Origin: Gammaproteobacteria bacterium
GTDB taxonomy: Bacteria > Pseudomonadota > Gammaproteobacteria > Pseudomonadales > UBA7434
Direction: 5' to 3'
Assembly (NCBI GenBank): GCA_024280785.1
Contig: JAJRPK010000384.1
Coordinates: 1 to 32,324 of the forward strand
DNA: 32,324 nt
The notes beneath the pieces are model-generated. The model was not told the DNA's origin, did not search any database, and saw only the letters and a list, made by a program, of their open reading frames with translations. A program made the position numbers and the translations under genes. Positions 25,092 to 32,324 of this stretch are shown here, one piece after another. Numbering within the stretch: position 1 is the first letter of the stretch; each line of letters opens with the position of its first letter.

Positions 25092-25119
25092 CAAAGTGAA
25101 TTCTGTTTGATTCACTTTG
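25092..25119 (-). promoter_or_regulatory. Perfect 10-bp inverted repeat between mreD and rng
   Basis: CAAAGTGAAT and ATTCACTTTG are perfectly complementary arms around an 8-nt loop, in the 246-bp spacer where maf is found in relatives. There is no U-run on the - strand side, so it is not a standard terminator. It may be an RNA processing site, an attenuator or an operator for rng-yhdP expression. Confidence 0.45.
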
Positions 25120-25163
25120 AAGCCTTTAACGATGAAGCATGAGAAATGTTATCGATGGAAGGA

Positions 25164-25649
25164 TTAAAATGTCAGCCTATCCAATGTTAATTTCATCCAC
25201 GGCCACAACAGAGCACTTACTAATGCGGGAATAAGGAAGGCCATGCTGTAATAATTACCGCCGGTCAAACCATGAACCCAGTAACCTATTAATTGATAAA
25301 TACCGACTAAAATAAAGACCGAAAAAGCTTGCTCAACCACTGACAACATTCTCAACCGCTGGTGTAGTAGAAAACATAGGTACGCTAAAACGGTAAGTCC
25401 CAACGCATTTTGCCCTAAAACGGCGCCTTCGAGAACGTCTACCGCCAGTCCGAGGCTCCAAGCATATACCATCCCAATTTTAAACGGAGAGTTAATAACC
25501 CAATAAACAACCGTCATCGCTGCTAACTCGGGACGTAACCAGCTTGCCCAAATAGCCAACGGCCATACCGCTCCTAACAGAGAAATTGCGGCGGTAAAAA
25601 CCACCAAAAACCAAGAAGCGGTCTGTGAATCCTCTGCCGCGTGGTTCAT
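25164..25649 (-). CDS. mreD: Rod shape-determining protein MreD
   Basis: A 161-residue integral membrane protein with about five hydrophobic helices. It contains the MreD features LRPELAAMTVVYWVIN near the second helix and the GMVYAWSLGLAVDVLEGAVLGQNAL segment (25 residues, about 58-82), which has the DxxxGxxxGxxAL pattern of the family. MreD works with MreC, RodA and PBP2 in lateral-wall synthesis. GGAAAG lies about 6 nt before the ATG. It follows mreC after 51 bp, and the spacer carries part of a 9-bp direct repeat that also spans the mreC stop. Confidence 0.94.
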   Translation of the reverse strand: MNHAAEDSQTASWFLVVFTAAISLLGAVWPLAIWASWLRPELAAMTVVYWVINSPFKIGMVYAWSLGLAVDVLEGAVLGQNALGLTVLAYLCFLLHQRLRMLSVVEQAFSVFILVGIYQLIGYWVHGLTGGNYYSMAFLIPALVSALLWPWMKLTLDRLTF

Positions 25650-25683
25650 CAGCTTCTTTCCGTCGAAACTTGTGAGTGCGTAT

Positions 25684-25706
25684 TGCTCACGATGTAGTGC
25701 TCACGA
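25684..25706. repeat. 9-bp direct repeat across the mreC stop codon
   Basis: TGCTCACGA occurs at 25684-25692 and 25698-25706, a 14-bp period. The second copy includes the mreC stop (TCA at 25701-25703, read as TGA on the - strand). Confidence 0.7.
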
Positions 25707-26534
25707 CAAAGGCACCCCAGCGGCAAAAACCAGTAGCACATATCGACTACGATCCAGTTTGGCACTGGGGCGGATCACTATTTTCAAAAACGGCTTTCCC
25801 GGATCCAGCACTACAGATTCAACCACTCCAACGGGATAACCGACGGGAAAACGCTGACCGAGCCCTGAGCTAACCAGTAAATCACCCGCTTTGATATCGG
25901 TTGTCGCCACTACATTAGGCAATATCAAGGTATCAATACGACCTGAACCTTCGGCAATGGCTCGCACACCATTTCGATTGATCTGCACAGGAATAGCATG
26001 GTGAGAGTCACTGATGAGAATCACTCGGGCATTAACGGCATTGACTTCGATGACTTGACCCAACAATCCATAGGCATCGATAACGGGTTGACCGACGTAG
26101 ACTCCCTTGCCCTCTCCTTTATTTATAACAATTTGGTGCTTTAATGGGTCAGGTGAAACACTGATTAACTCAGCGACGAGTACGCTATCTTGCAGCACCG
26201 TAGATGAACCCAGTAACTCCCTCAAACGAACATTTTCTGCCGTCAAAAAAACCAGCTTTTGCAATTTACCTTGCTGCACGCGCGCCTCACTGTGCAAACG
26301 TTCATTTTCTGCCAGCAAAGTGTCGCGAGAGGTGAAATAGGAATCCAAGCCCTGCACAAAATGGCCAGGCTGATTAGATAACCAATAAAAGGGGACGGAT
26401 AAGTAAGACAACACGACTCTGGCGCCACCCGTCATGTCAGTTTTGTAATCAGCCGCCATTAGCAGTAGCGATAGTAGACCCAATACTGTTAATCGTGTGC
26501 CAACTGACGGAGTTTTGCCAAAAATAGGTTTAAT
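25701..26534 (-). CDS. mreC: Rod shape-determining protein MreC, apparently starting at an ATT codon
   Basis: MreC is the bitopic periplasmic scaffold of the elongasome that activates PBP2-RodA. The first canonical start in frame, a TTG at 26483, would cut into the membrane helix. Upstream, the frame encodes KPIFGKTPSVGTRLTVLGLL, aligning with the N-terminus of Pseudomonas MreC (MKPLFAKGPS). The codon at the expected Met is ATT (26532-26534), with AGGGG 7 nt before it, and no ATG, GTG or TTG lies between it and the upstream in-frame TGA. I therefore place the start there, giving 277 residues: a short basic N-terminus, a membrane helix (about 13-30), a coiled coil (60-95) and the MreC beta domains (VLVAELISV, GLLGQVIEV, DLLVSSGLGQRFP). 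It lies 29 nt after mreB. Confidence 0.88.
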   Translation of the reverse strand: MKPIFGKTPSVGTRLTVLGLLSLLLMAADYKTDMTGGARVVLSYLSVPFYWLSNQPGHFVQGLDSYFTSRDTLLAENERLHSEARVQQGKLQKLVFLTAENVRLRELLGSSTVLQDSVLVAELISVSPDPLKHQIVINKGEGKGVYVGQPVIDAYGLLGQVIEVNAVNARVILISDSHHAIPVQINRNGVRAIAEGSGRIDTLILPNVVATTDIKAGDLLVSSGLGQRFPVGYPVGVVESVVLDPGKPFLKIVIRPSAKLDRSRYVLLVFAAGVPLS

Positions 26535-26563
26535 TACGCAACCCCTACAGGTACTGGCCGGTG

Positions 26564-27607
26564 CTAATCAAGGTAGAGAAAATCGATATTATACTGGTCG
26601 ATTAATTCCAGTGCTTTACCGCCACCTCTAGCAACACAGGTGAGCGGATCGTCCGCAACAATAACGGGTAAACCTGTCTCCGCGGATAAAAGACGGTCTA
26701 TCCCACGCAACAAGGCACCGCCACCCGTCAAGACAATACCCGACTCAGCGATATCAGAAGCCAACTCAGGAGGGGCTTGCTCTAATGCGCCTTTGACCGC
26801 TTGAATAATTGTCGCTAGTGCATCTTGCAGGGCCTCCATCACTTCGTCACTATTCATGGTGAACGCTCGTGGGACTCCTTCGGCCAGATTTCGGCCTCTA
26901 ACATCAATTTCGCGCAACTCGTCACCACCTATGGCAGTGCCAATTTCTTGCTTGATTCGCTCAGCCGTAGCCTCTCCTATTAAACTACCGTAGTTACGGC
27001 GAACGTAAGAAACAATAGCGTCATCAAAGCGATCTCCGCCCGTCCTGACCGAATCCGAATACACGACTCCATTTAACGAAAGAATCGCAATCTCGGTCGT
27101 CCCGCCACCAATGTCGACAACCATCGAGCCATTAGCCTCTTCAACGGGTAGCCCCGCGCCAATAGCCGCTGCCATTGGCTCCTCGATCAACCGCACTTCT
27201 CTTGCTCCAGCACTCAAGGCTGACTCTCGTATCGCTTTGCGTTCGACTTGCGTAGAGTTACACGGTACTGAAACCAATACGCGGGGACTAGGTCGGATAA
27301 AACTGTTTTTATGCACTAAAGAGATAAAATGCTGCAACATCTTTTCTGTAACTTGAAAATCAGCAATCACCCCGTCTTTTAATGGCCTAATAGCCATGAT
27401 ATTACCCGGGGTCCTTCCCAGCATGCGTTTGGCTTCCGAACCCACCGCGGCGATCGTTTTTTGACCATTATGTATTCTGATAGCCACCACTGATGGCTCG
27501 TCCAGTACAATCCCTTGGTCCCTCACATAAATAAGAGTATTAGCCGTACCTAGATCGATAGACAGATCGTTGGAAAAAATGCCTCTTATAGTCTTCAGCA
27601 ATGACAT
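26564..27607 (-). CDS. mreB: Actin-like cell-shape protein MreB
   Basis: The 347-residue protein (same length as E. coli MreB) starts MSLLKTIRGIFSNDLSIDLG, an amphipathic membrane-binding N-terminus followed by the phosphate-1 motif DLGTANTLIY. Phosphate-2 is VVDIGGGTTEIA, and the adenosine motif is GIVLTGGGALLRGID. EEPMAAAIGAGLPV is the typical connecting segment. MreB filaments position the lateral cell-wall machinery, so the organism is presumably rod-shaped. The frame is open 30 codons further upstream, but the ATG at 27607 gives the family N-terminus. It is the first gene of mreB-mreC-mreD-rng-yhdP-nitrilase-mscS-like, all on the - strand and divergent from gatCAB. Confidence 0.97.
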   Translation of the reverse strand: MSLLKTIRGIFSNDLSIDLGTANTLIYVRDQGIVLDEPSVVAIRIHNGQKTIAAVGSEAKRMLGRTPGNIMAIRPLKDGVIADFQVTEKMLQHFISLVHKNSFIRPSPRVLVSVPCNSTQVERKAIRESALSAGAREVRLIEEPMAAAIGAGLPVEEANGSMVVDIGGGTTEIAILSLNGVVYSDSVRTGGDRFDDAIVSYVRRNYGSLIGEATAERIKQEIGTAIGGDELREIDVRGRNLAEGVPRAFTMNSDEVMEALQDALATIIQAVKGALEQAPPELASDIAESGIVLTGGGALLRGIDRLLSAETGLPVIVADDPLTCVARGGGKALELIDQYNIDFLYLD

Positions 27608-27731
27608 ATAAATATAATCTCTGTAAATAGCAGTCCCGCCGTGCCATTGCTTTATACAACGCATCGGGGCGATAACTGCGGAATCAATCGATACCAATAA
27701 TTAACTAACTGACCGCAACACCGCACAATAA

Positions 27732-27760
27732 TTTATAAGGTATCTGATTGATGACGTTAA
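27732..27760 (-). promoter_or_regulatory. Candidate mreB promoter
   Basis: On the - strand TTAACG (27755-27760) and TATAAA (27732-27737) are separated by 17 bp, about 125 nt upstream of the mreB ATG. Four of six and five of six consensus positions match. Confidence 0.35.
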
Positions 27761-27951
27761 CGTATCAACAAACGCAGCCACTATTTTAAATTTAACTCAT
27801 TCAATTTAAGTGAAGGCAATATTCAGGCGAAGACAAGAAATTTACTTGGCAATCTGGCATTGTTCCAAATCTAAGCCCAAATTTTTTCTACAACGCTCAC
27901 TACATCGCCTTATTTTATCGCAGCATTGGTATATCTGTAATATTTCACGGC

Positions 27952-27975
27952 AAACCCGGCACTAAACCCAGCACT
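27952..27975. repeat. 12-bp tandem duplication in the mreB-gatC intergenic region
   Basis: AAACCCGGCACT is followed directly by AAACCCAGCACT, with one difference. Confidence 0.7.
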
Positions 27976-28279
27976 AACAGCCGCGATCAATCAGTGCCTA
28001 TCTAGTAATCTTAAAAAGAACTTGATAGACGTATAATTGCACATAAGTCGATGAGACAAAGTCGTATAGCAAGATTAATTTAGCTATTAATACGCAATAT
28101 ATGACCGCTGGTAAAATAATCGACGAACTGTAACAACGGCAGGGATTTAGGGCAAGGCTGAAATGTGATAACTTAGCGCATTTACCAATTTCGTTAACCA
28201 CTTGGATAGAAGTTCAAAGAAGCTTTGGTTCTTATTATCAAGCTATAAACGAATAAATCACTCAAGTCGCCGCTCTAGC

Positions 28280-28303
28280 AACCGGCAAAAGAAACCGGCA
28301 AAG
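28280..28303. repeat. 12-bp tandem duplication upstream of gatC
   Basis: AACCGGCAAAAG is followed directly by AAACCGGCAAAG, an imperfect 12-bp duplication 64 bp before the gatC ATG. Confidence 0.6.
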
Positions 28304-28366
28304 CTAAACAGCCACTTAAACGTCCATTATCCTTACACCACCGCACATCAAATAGAAACGCCCGAT

Positions 28367-28666
28367 ATGAGTATTACGCCCGATGAAATTATAGCCACTG
28401 CCAAACTGGCGAAACTGCAAGTAGATGATAAAGATATTTCCGAAGTTACTGAGCGAATCAGCGCCATACTTGAATTAGTCGATCAAATGCAAGCCATCGA
28501 TACAAGCGAGATCCAGCCTATGGCGAATGTGCTGGACGCCGTTCAATATTTACGCCCGGATACGATCGTAGAGCCCGACAACAAAATTCTACGTCGGGAC
28601 CAATTTCAACAAATAGCGCCTGCCACTGACGAAGGTTTGTATCTAGTGCCAAAAGTTATTGAGTAA
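28367..28666 (+). CDS. gatC: Asp/Glu-tRNA amidotransferase subunit C
   Basis: GatC is the small subunit that bridges and stabilises GatA and GatB in the transamidosome. The 99-residue protein reads MSITPDEIIATAKLAKLQV, then the helical ISAILELVDQMQAIDTSEI segment, the QPMANVL motif and LRPDTI, and ends with EGLYLVPKVIE, all standard for GatC. The frame is open 55 codons further upstream, but that portion is basic low-complexity sequence. The ATG at 28367 gives the normal length (about 95 aa). It is the first gene of gatCAB, divergent from mreB as in Pseudomonas. Confidence 0.95.
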   Translation: MSITPDEIIATAKLAKLQVDDKDISEVTERISAILELVDQMQAIDTSEIQPMANVLDAVQYLRPDTIVEPDNKILRRDQFQQIAPATDEGLYLVPKVIE

Positions 28667-28831
28667 TAAGCAATGATTTTCTTTAGTTGCCGCTGAGCAT
28701 TGGCCACTGCTGGAGCATTTGTTGTCAAGCTTTCTCATTTTAGACAGCAAAATTATCCAGTCTATGCCCGCTAACTTTTACCGTACATATTATGTATTCA
28801 CCTTATCCACTCACATAGAAAAGCCAAATCA

Positions 28832-30289
28832 ATGACCGCTTTACACCAATTAACACTCGCAGAAATTCATCAGGGATTAGCGCAAAAAGATTTTTCTTCG
28901 CGCGAAATAACCCAACACCTTCTCGACCGCATACGTTCTCTGGATAAAACTTACAATTGTTTTATCACCCTCGACAAAAAAGGTGCTCTTGAGGCTGCCG
29001 ACGCTGCTGATTCCTTGCTGGCGAAAGGAAGCGAAGGGGCGTTACTCGGCGTGCCCTTTGCCCATAAAGATATTTTTTGCACTAACGGCATCAGAACCAG
29101 TTGCGGCTCAAAAATGTTAGACAACTTTGTTCCACCCTACGACGCCACAGTAGTCGCAAAATTAAAGAACCAAGGCGTAGTTATGTTGGGAAAAACCAAC
29201 ATGGATGAATTTGCCATGGGCTCATCTAACGAAACCAGCTTTTATGGCGCAGTAAAAAATCCCTGGGATACAAACCGGGTACCTGGAGGCTCATCGGGAG
29301 GATCCGCCGCCGCTATTGCTGCACGATTGACGCCCGCTGCCACCGGCACGGATACTGGAGGTTCAATCCGTCAACCCGCCGCGCTCTGCGGCATTACCGG
29401 TTTAAAGCCCACCTACGGCAGAGTTAGTCGCTACGGTATGATTGCCTTTGCTTCAAGCCTTGACCAGGGTGGCCCAATGGCCAGAACCGCAGAAGACGCG
29501 GCCATTTTATTAAATGCAATGGCCGGTTACGACAATAAAGACTCTACTTGCACCGACATACCGGTTCCCGACTATACCGCTGAGCTTACGCAGCCACTCA
29601 AGGGACTGAGAATAGGCTTACCGCGTGAATACTTTGATGAGCGACTGAATGAAGACATGGCCCAAACTGTGCATTGTGCGTTAGCAGAATTGGAAAAGCT
29701 CGGCGCCACACTGATCGATGTCGACCTCCCGAATTCAGCACTATCGGTGCCAGCTTACTATGTCATTGCACCGGCAGAAGCCTCATCCAATCTATCGCGA
29801 TTTGATGGCGTTCGTTACGGTTATCGTTGCAACGATCCAAAAGACCTGGAGGATTTGTACACGCGAACCCGTAGCGAAGGTTTTGGCGATGAAGTCAAGC
29901 GACGTATTTTAATTGGCACCTACGCACTGTCTGCCGGCTACTACGATGCCTACTACCGAAAAGCTCAACAAATTCGCAGACTTATTAACCAAGATTTTGT
30001 TAGCGCGTTTGAGCAAGTCGACATTATTGCCGGCCCCACATCTCCGTCGCCAGCCTTTAAGTTTGGCTCAAAAAACAATGATCCCGTATCAATGTACCTC
30101 GAAGATATATACACAATTGCGGTAAATCTAGCGGGGCTACCAGGAATGTCGATACCCGCCGGTATCGTTGACAAAATGCCCGTAGGCTTGCAGCTGGTCG
30201 GCAATTACTTTGCCGAAGCCAAACTTCTTAATGTCGCACACCAATATCAAACGGTAACCGACTGGCACAAAGCATCGCCGATTGACTAG
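28832..30289 (+). CDS. gatA: Asp/Glu-tRNA amidotransferase subunit A (amidase)
   Basis: GatA hydrolyses glutamine to supply ammonia for converting misacylated Asp-tRNA(Asn) or Glu-tRNA(Gln). The 485-residue protein carries the amidase-signature Ser-cisSer-Lys site: Lys79 in FAHKDIF, the GGSSGGS loop with Ser154, and Ser178 in TDTGGSIRQPA. These positions coincide with those described for Staphylococcus GatA. GLKPTYGRVSRYGMIAFASS follows, and the C-terminal NLAGLPGMSIPAG segment is typical. It lies 165 bp after gatC. In Pseudomonas-like gammaproteobacteria the enzyme mainly makes Asn-tRNA because AsnRS is lacking; whether that holds here cannot be read from this window. Confidence 0.97.
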   Translation: MTALHQLTLAEIHQGLAQKDFSSREITQHLLDRIRSLDKTYNCFITLDKKGALEAADAADSLLAKGSEGALLGVPFAHKDIFCTNGIRTSCGSKMLDNFVPPYDATVVAKLKNQGVVMLGKTNMDEFAMGSSNETSFYGAVKNPWDTNRVPGGSSGGSAAAIAARLTPAATGTDTGGSIRQPAALCGITGLKPTYGRVSRYGMIAFASSLDQGGPMARTAEDAAILLNAMAGYDNKDSTCTDIPVPDYTAELTQPLKGLRIGLPREYFDERLNEDMAQTVHCALAELEKLGATLIDVDLPNSALSVPAYYVIAPAEASSNLSRFDGVRYGYRCNDPKDLEDLYTRTRSEGFGDEVKRRILIGTYALSAGYYDAYYRKAQQIRRLINQDFVSAFEQVDIIAGPTSPSPAFKFGSKNNDPVSMYLEDIYTIAVNLAGLPGMSIPAGIVDKMPVGLQLVGNYFAEAKLLNVAHQYQTVTDWHKASPID

Positions 30290-30389
30290 AAACCCGGGAT
30301 TTTTCCATCGGGCGGTCAAAGAGATCCATGCGATAGCACTATTATTGCGAAAACCAAGAATCTAACGAATTATATTAAAGGTTATGAGA

Positions 30390-31838
30390 ATGCAGTGGGA
30401 AACAGTGATTGGCTTAGAAGTACACGTTCAACTTTCTACCCAATCGAAAATATTTAGTGGGTCATCAATTGCCTTTGGCGCAGAACCTAACACTCAGGCT
30501 AACGCAGTAGACTTGGCAATGCCTGGCACTCTGCCGGTCGCCAATGAACAAGCCTTTCACAAGGCTATTATGTTTGGCTTGGCCATCGACGCAGCCATTG
30601 AAAAAAAGTCGGCATTTGAACGAAAAAATTATTTTTACCCTGATCTACCCAAAGGCTATCAAACCACACAATTAGAAAAACCCATAGTCGGCCCAGGCCA
30701 TATCGACATTGAAGTCGGCGAAAACTCTACGGTCAAACGTATCCGCATTCACCACGCGCATTTAGAGGAAGACGCAGGAAAATCATTGCACGAAGATTTT
30801 CACGGCATGTCAGGAATAGACTTAAACCGAGCCGGCACACCGCTCATTGAAATCGTTTCAGAGCCCGACATGAGTTCTTCTGAAGAAGCCATTAAATTTC
30901 TCAAGAAGGTACACGGGATCGTCACCTATCTTGGCATTTCCGACGGAGATATGTCACAGGGGTCACTACGCTGTGACGCCAATGTTTCCGTACGCCCTGT
31001 TGGAGAGAAAAAACTGGGAACCCGTGCTGAAATAAAAAACCTCAATTCGTTTCGTTTTATCGAAAAAGCGATACACATAGAGGTAGCGCGACAAATAGAA
31101 CTTATCGAAGATGGCGGCACGGTAGTTCAGGAAACACGTCTCTACGACAGTGAAAAAAATGAAACTCGGAGTATGCGAAGCAAAGAAGAAGCCAATGACT
31201 ATCGTTATTTTCCTTGCCCCGATCTATTACCAGTAGTTATCGAAGACAGTGTAATAGAAGCATTGCGTAAGAAAATCCCGGAACTGCCCGAAGCTAAACT
31301 CCAGCGCTTTCAAAGCGAATATGCACTATCGTATTACGACGCCTCTCTATTGACAGAATTACGAAGCGTAGCGGATTACTTTGAAACGACAACAAAAACC
31401 TGCGCAGATGCCAAACTGTCAGCTAACTGGATTATCGGAGACCTGTCAGCCTTTTTAAACAAACAGGGTATACCCATTGAACACTCTCCCGTTTCAGCGA
31501 ATCAACTGGCTGACTTAATCACCCGTATTAAAGACCAAACCATTTCGGGAAAAATTGCCAAGCAAGTATTCGAAGCCATGTGTAACGGAGAAGGCTCGGC
31601 AGATGAAATTATAGAAAGCAAGGGCTTGAAACAACTGAGCGATGGGGGGGCTATCGAGGCTATGGTCGATGACGTTATTGCCAAAAGTGCCGCACAAGTC
31701 GAACAATACCAAGCCGCAGAGCCCGACAAACAAAAGAAACTACTAGGATATTTTGTCGGTCAGGTAATGAAAGCCTCTAAGGGAAAAGCGAATCCAGGAC
31801 AAGTTAATAAAATACTGGCAGAAAAACTCGCCAAGTAG
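30390..31838 (+). CDS. gatB: Asp/Glu-tRNA amidotransferase subunit B
   Basis: GatB activates the misacylated aminoacyl-tRNA with ATP and transfers ammonia to it. The 482-residue protein begins MQWETVIGLEVHVQLSTQSK, continues with the KNYFYPDLPKGYQ motif of the metal/ATP site, then HLEEDAGKSLHE, GIDLNRAGTPLIEIVSEPD and SLRCDANVSVRP. It ends with the helical YqeY-like tail (GYFVGQVMKASKGKANPGQV). The ATG at 30390 is preferred to the one at 30384 because AAAGG is 8 nt before it and homologues start MQWETVIGLE. The stop codon lies in a perfect short palindrome TAGATAA-A-TTATCTA (31836-31850). Confidence 0.97.
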   Translation: MQWETVIGLEVHVQLSTQSKIFSGSSIAFGAEPNTQANAVDLAMPGTLPVANEQAFHKAIMFGLAIDAAIEKKSAFERKNYFYPDLPKGYQTTQLEKPIVGPGHIDIEVGENSTVKRIRIHHAHLEEDAGKSLHEDFHGMSGIDLNRAGTPLIEIVSEPDMSSSEEAIKFLKKVHGIVTYLGISDGDMSQGSLRCDANVSVRPVGEKKLGTRAEIKNLNSFRFIEKAIHIEVARQIELIEDGGTVVQETRLYDSEKNETRSMRSKEEANDYRYFPCPDLLPVVIEDSVIEALRKKIPELPEAKLQRFQSEYALSYYDASLLTELRSVADYFETTTKTCADAKLSANWIIGDLSAFLNKQGIPIEHSPVSANQLADLITRIKDQTISGKIAKQVFEAMCNGEGSADEIIESKGLKQLSDGGAIEAMVDDVIAKSAAQVEQYQAAEPDKQKKLLGYFVGQVMKASKGKANPGQVNKILAEKLAK

Positions 31839-31968
31839 ATAAATTATCTATATCGGATTAATTGGACGATAGCGGCATCCCCGATATCACCGGTATAATA
31901 GTGACCCAGCAAGCCCGACCGACCGACAATCATCATTTTTAGTGAATTTTCAGCAATAAGGCCAACGA

Positions 31969-32259
31969 ATGAGCTCAAAGAAAGACAAAGAAAAGGTAAT
32001 CGATCCGGTGTGGGGAGAAGAACGTATTCGCGAGTTTTTAGAGTTACTCCCCCCAACCGGTGAAAATCCAGACCATCATAAACTTCTTAAGGCCTATCAA
32101 AGTATGAGAGCCGAGGATTTTGACGATTTTATCCAATACTTTACTGAAGCAGGAGGCGATCTCACGGCCAAAGATAATCTTGGTAAAACAGTCTCGGACA
32201 CTATATCACTGCACCGCTATGGACAGCCCTACATTGACTCTATTAATAAACGAATCTAA
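31969..32259 (+). CDS. PA4642-like conserved small protein
   Basis: A 96-residue, highly charged soluble protein without signal peptide or membrane helix. The layout (basic N-terminus SSKKDKEKV, then IREFLELLPPTG, HKLLKAYQSMRAEDFDDFIQ, and AGGDLTAKDNLGKTVSDTIS) resembles the conserved hypothetical PA4642 family of Pseudomonas as I remember it. The C-terminal part looks like a single ankyrin-type repeat (GDLTAKDNLGKT), so a protein-binding role is possible but unproven. AAGG lies 7 nt before the ATG. It follows gatB after 130 bp in the same direction. Confidence 0.75.
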   Translation: MSSKKDKEKVIDPVWGEERIREFLELLPPTGENPDHHKLLKAYQSMRAEDFDDFIQYFTEAGGDLTAKDNLGKTVSDTISLHRYGQPYIDSINKRI

Positions 32260-32272
32260 CGTTTATTAATAG
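32240..32272 (+). terminator. Perfect 13-bp inverted repeat across the stop codon of the PA4642-like gene
   Basis: CTATTAATAAACG (32240-32252) and CGTTTATTAATAG (32260-32272) are perfectly complementary around a 7-nt loop that contains the TAA stop (32257-32259). The stem is AT-rich and no U-run follows, so it is either an atypical terminator or an RNA-stabilising 3' hairpin. Confidence 0.45.
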
Positions 32273-32317
32273 CTATGCTTTACATCCGCAACGTAACCGC
32301 ACCAATAACACTTAAAC

Positions 32318-32324
32318 AAAGAGG
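32318..32324 (+). promoter_or_regulatory. Shine-Dalgarno-like AAAGAGG at the window edge
   Basis: The window ends with AAAGAGG on the + strand, which would fit a ribosome-binding site for a gene starting just beyond the boundary. Confidence 0.3.

Larger units (their letters stand above)
27608..28366. other. 759-bp divergent control region between mreB and gatC
   Basis: The two operons diverge here. No gene is supported; open frames on either strand lack recognisable features. It contains a candidate mreB promoter (27732-27760) and two 12-bp direct duplications: AAACCCGGCACT/AAACCCAGCACT (27952-27975) and AACCGGCAAAAG/AAACCGGCAAAG (28280-28303). A TATAAT is present on the + strand at 28032-28037 without a usable -35. 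Confidence 0.5.

Noticed and set aside
27608..27697. 30-codon N-terminal extension of mreB
   Set aside because: The ATG at 27607 gives exactly the family N-terminus and the E. coli length; the extension has no similarity.
27998..28201. 67-codon - strand open frame between mreB and gatC
   Set aside because: Low-complexity translation with no recognisable motif and no ribosome-binding site.
28202..28366. 55-codon N-terminal extension of gatC
   Set aside because: Basic low-complexity translation containing an intergenic duplication; GatC proteins start at the MSITPDE-like position.

Overview
The window looks like chromosomal core genome of a gammaproteobacterium, probably a marine lineage near the Pseudomonas/Cellvibrionales side of the class. 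This is inferred from gene order and protein families. The order diaA-dolP / sspBA-petCB-petA-rpsI-rplM / zapE-zapG-degS / mreBCD-rng-yhdP-nitrilase / gatCAB closely follows Pseudomonas. GatCAB and the bacterial bc1 complex also fit that placement, and GC content looks moderate. There is no phage, IS element, CRISPR array, rRNA or tRNA gene that I can support.

Layout. Positions 1-1157 (+): 3' part of a DiaA-type SIS protein, then the outer-membrane BON lipoprotein DolP. Positions 1285-6724 (-): rplM-rpsI with its own promoter and terminator, then petA, a single-frame cytochrome b/cytochrome c1 fusion, sspA and sspB. Positions 7012-10157 (-): an SDR oxidoreductase, a crotonase-fold protein better read as an enoyl-CoA isomerase than a hydratase, and the division ATPase ZapE. 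Positions 10438-13236: zapG (+), Nif3/YbgI-like (-) and a DegS/AlgW protease (+). Positions 13305-16781 are the most accessory-looking part: an aldo/keto reductase, a DUF1214-type protein, a 706-bp AT-rich intergenic region and a small two-helix membrane protein. Positions 16981-27607 (-): mreB-mreC-mreD-rng-yhdP-nitrilase-mscS-like, covering cell shape, RNA processing and envelope lipid transport. Positions 28367-32259 (+): gatC-gatA-gatB and a short PA4642-type protein.

How the genes work together. The window is dominated by respiration (bc1), translation (L13, S9, GatCAB), envelope biogenesis and shape (DolP, MreBCD, YhdP, MscS-like), envelope stress proteolysis (DegS/AlgW, and SspB as a ClpXP adaptor) and division (ZapE, ZapG).

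I found no clearly new multi-gene system. Points most worth a second look: (1) cytochromes b and c1 are fused, with a signal peptide preserved at the junction. (2) mreC has no ATG/GTG/TTG at its conserved N-terminus but an ATT codon behind a good Shine-Dalgarno. (3) Many of the short intergenic spacers carry their own low-copy tandem repeat, each with a different unit, and several span a stop codon. (4) The GCATCG array sits in the loop of an inverted repeat between two convergent genes. (5) maf and tldD are absent from positions where the Pseudomonas-type cluster has them.
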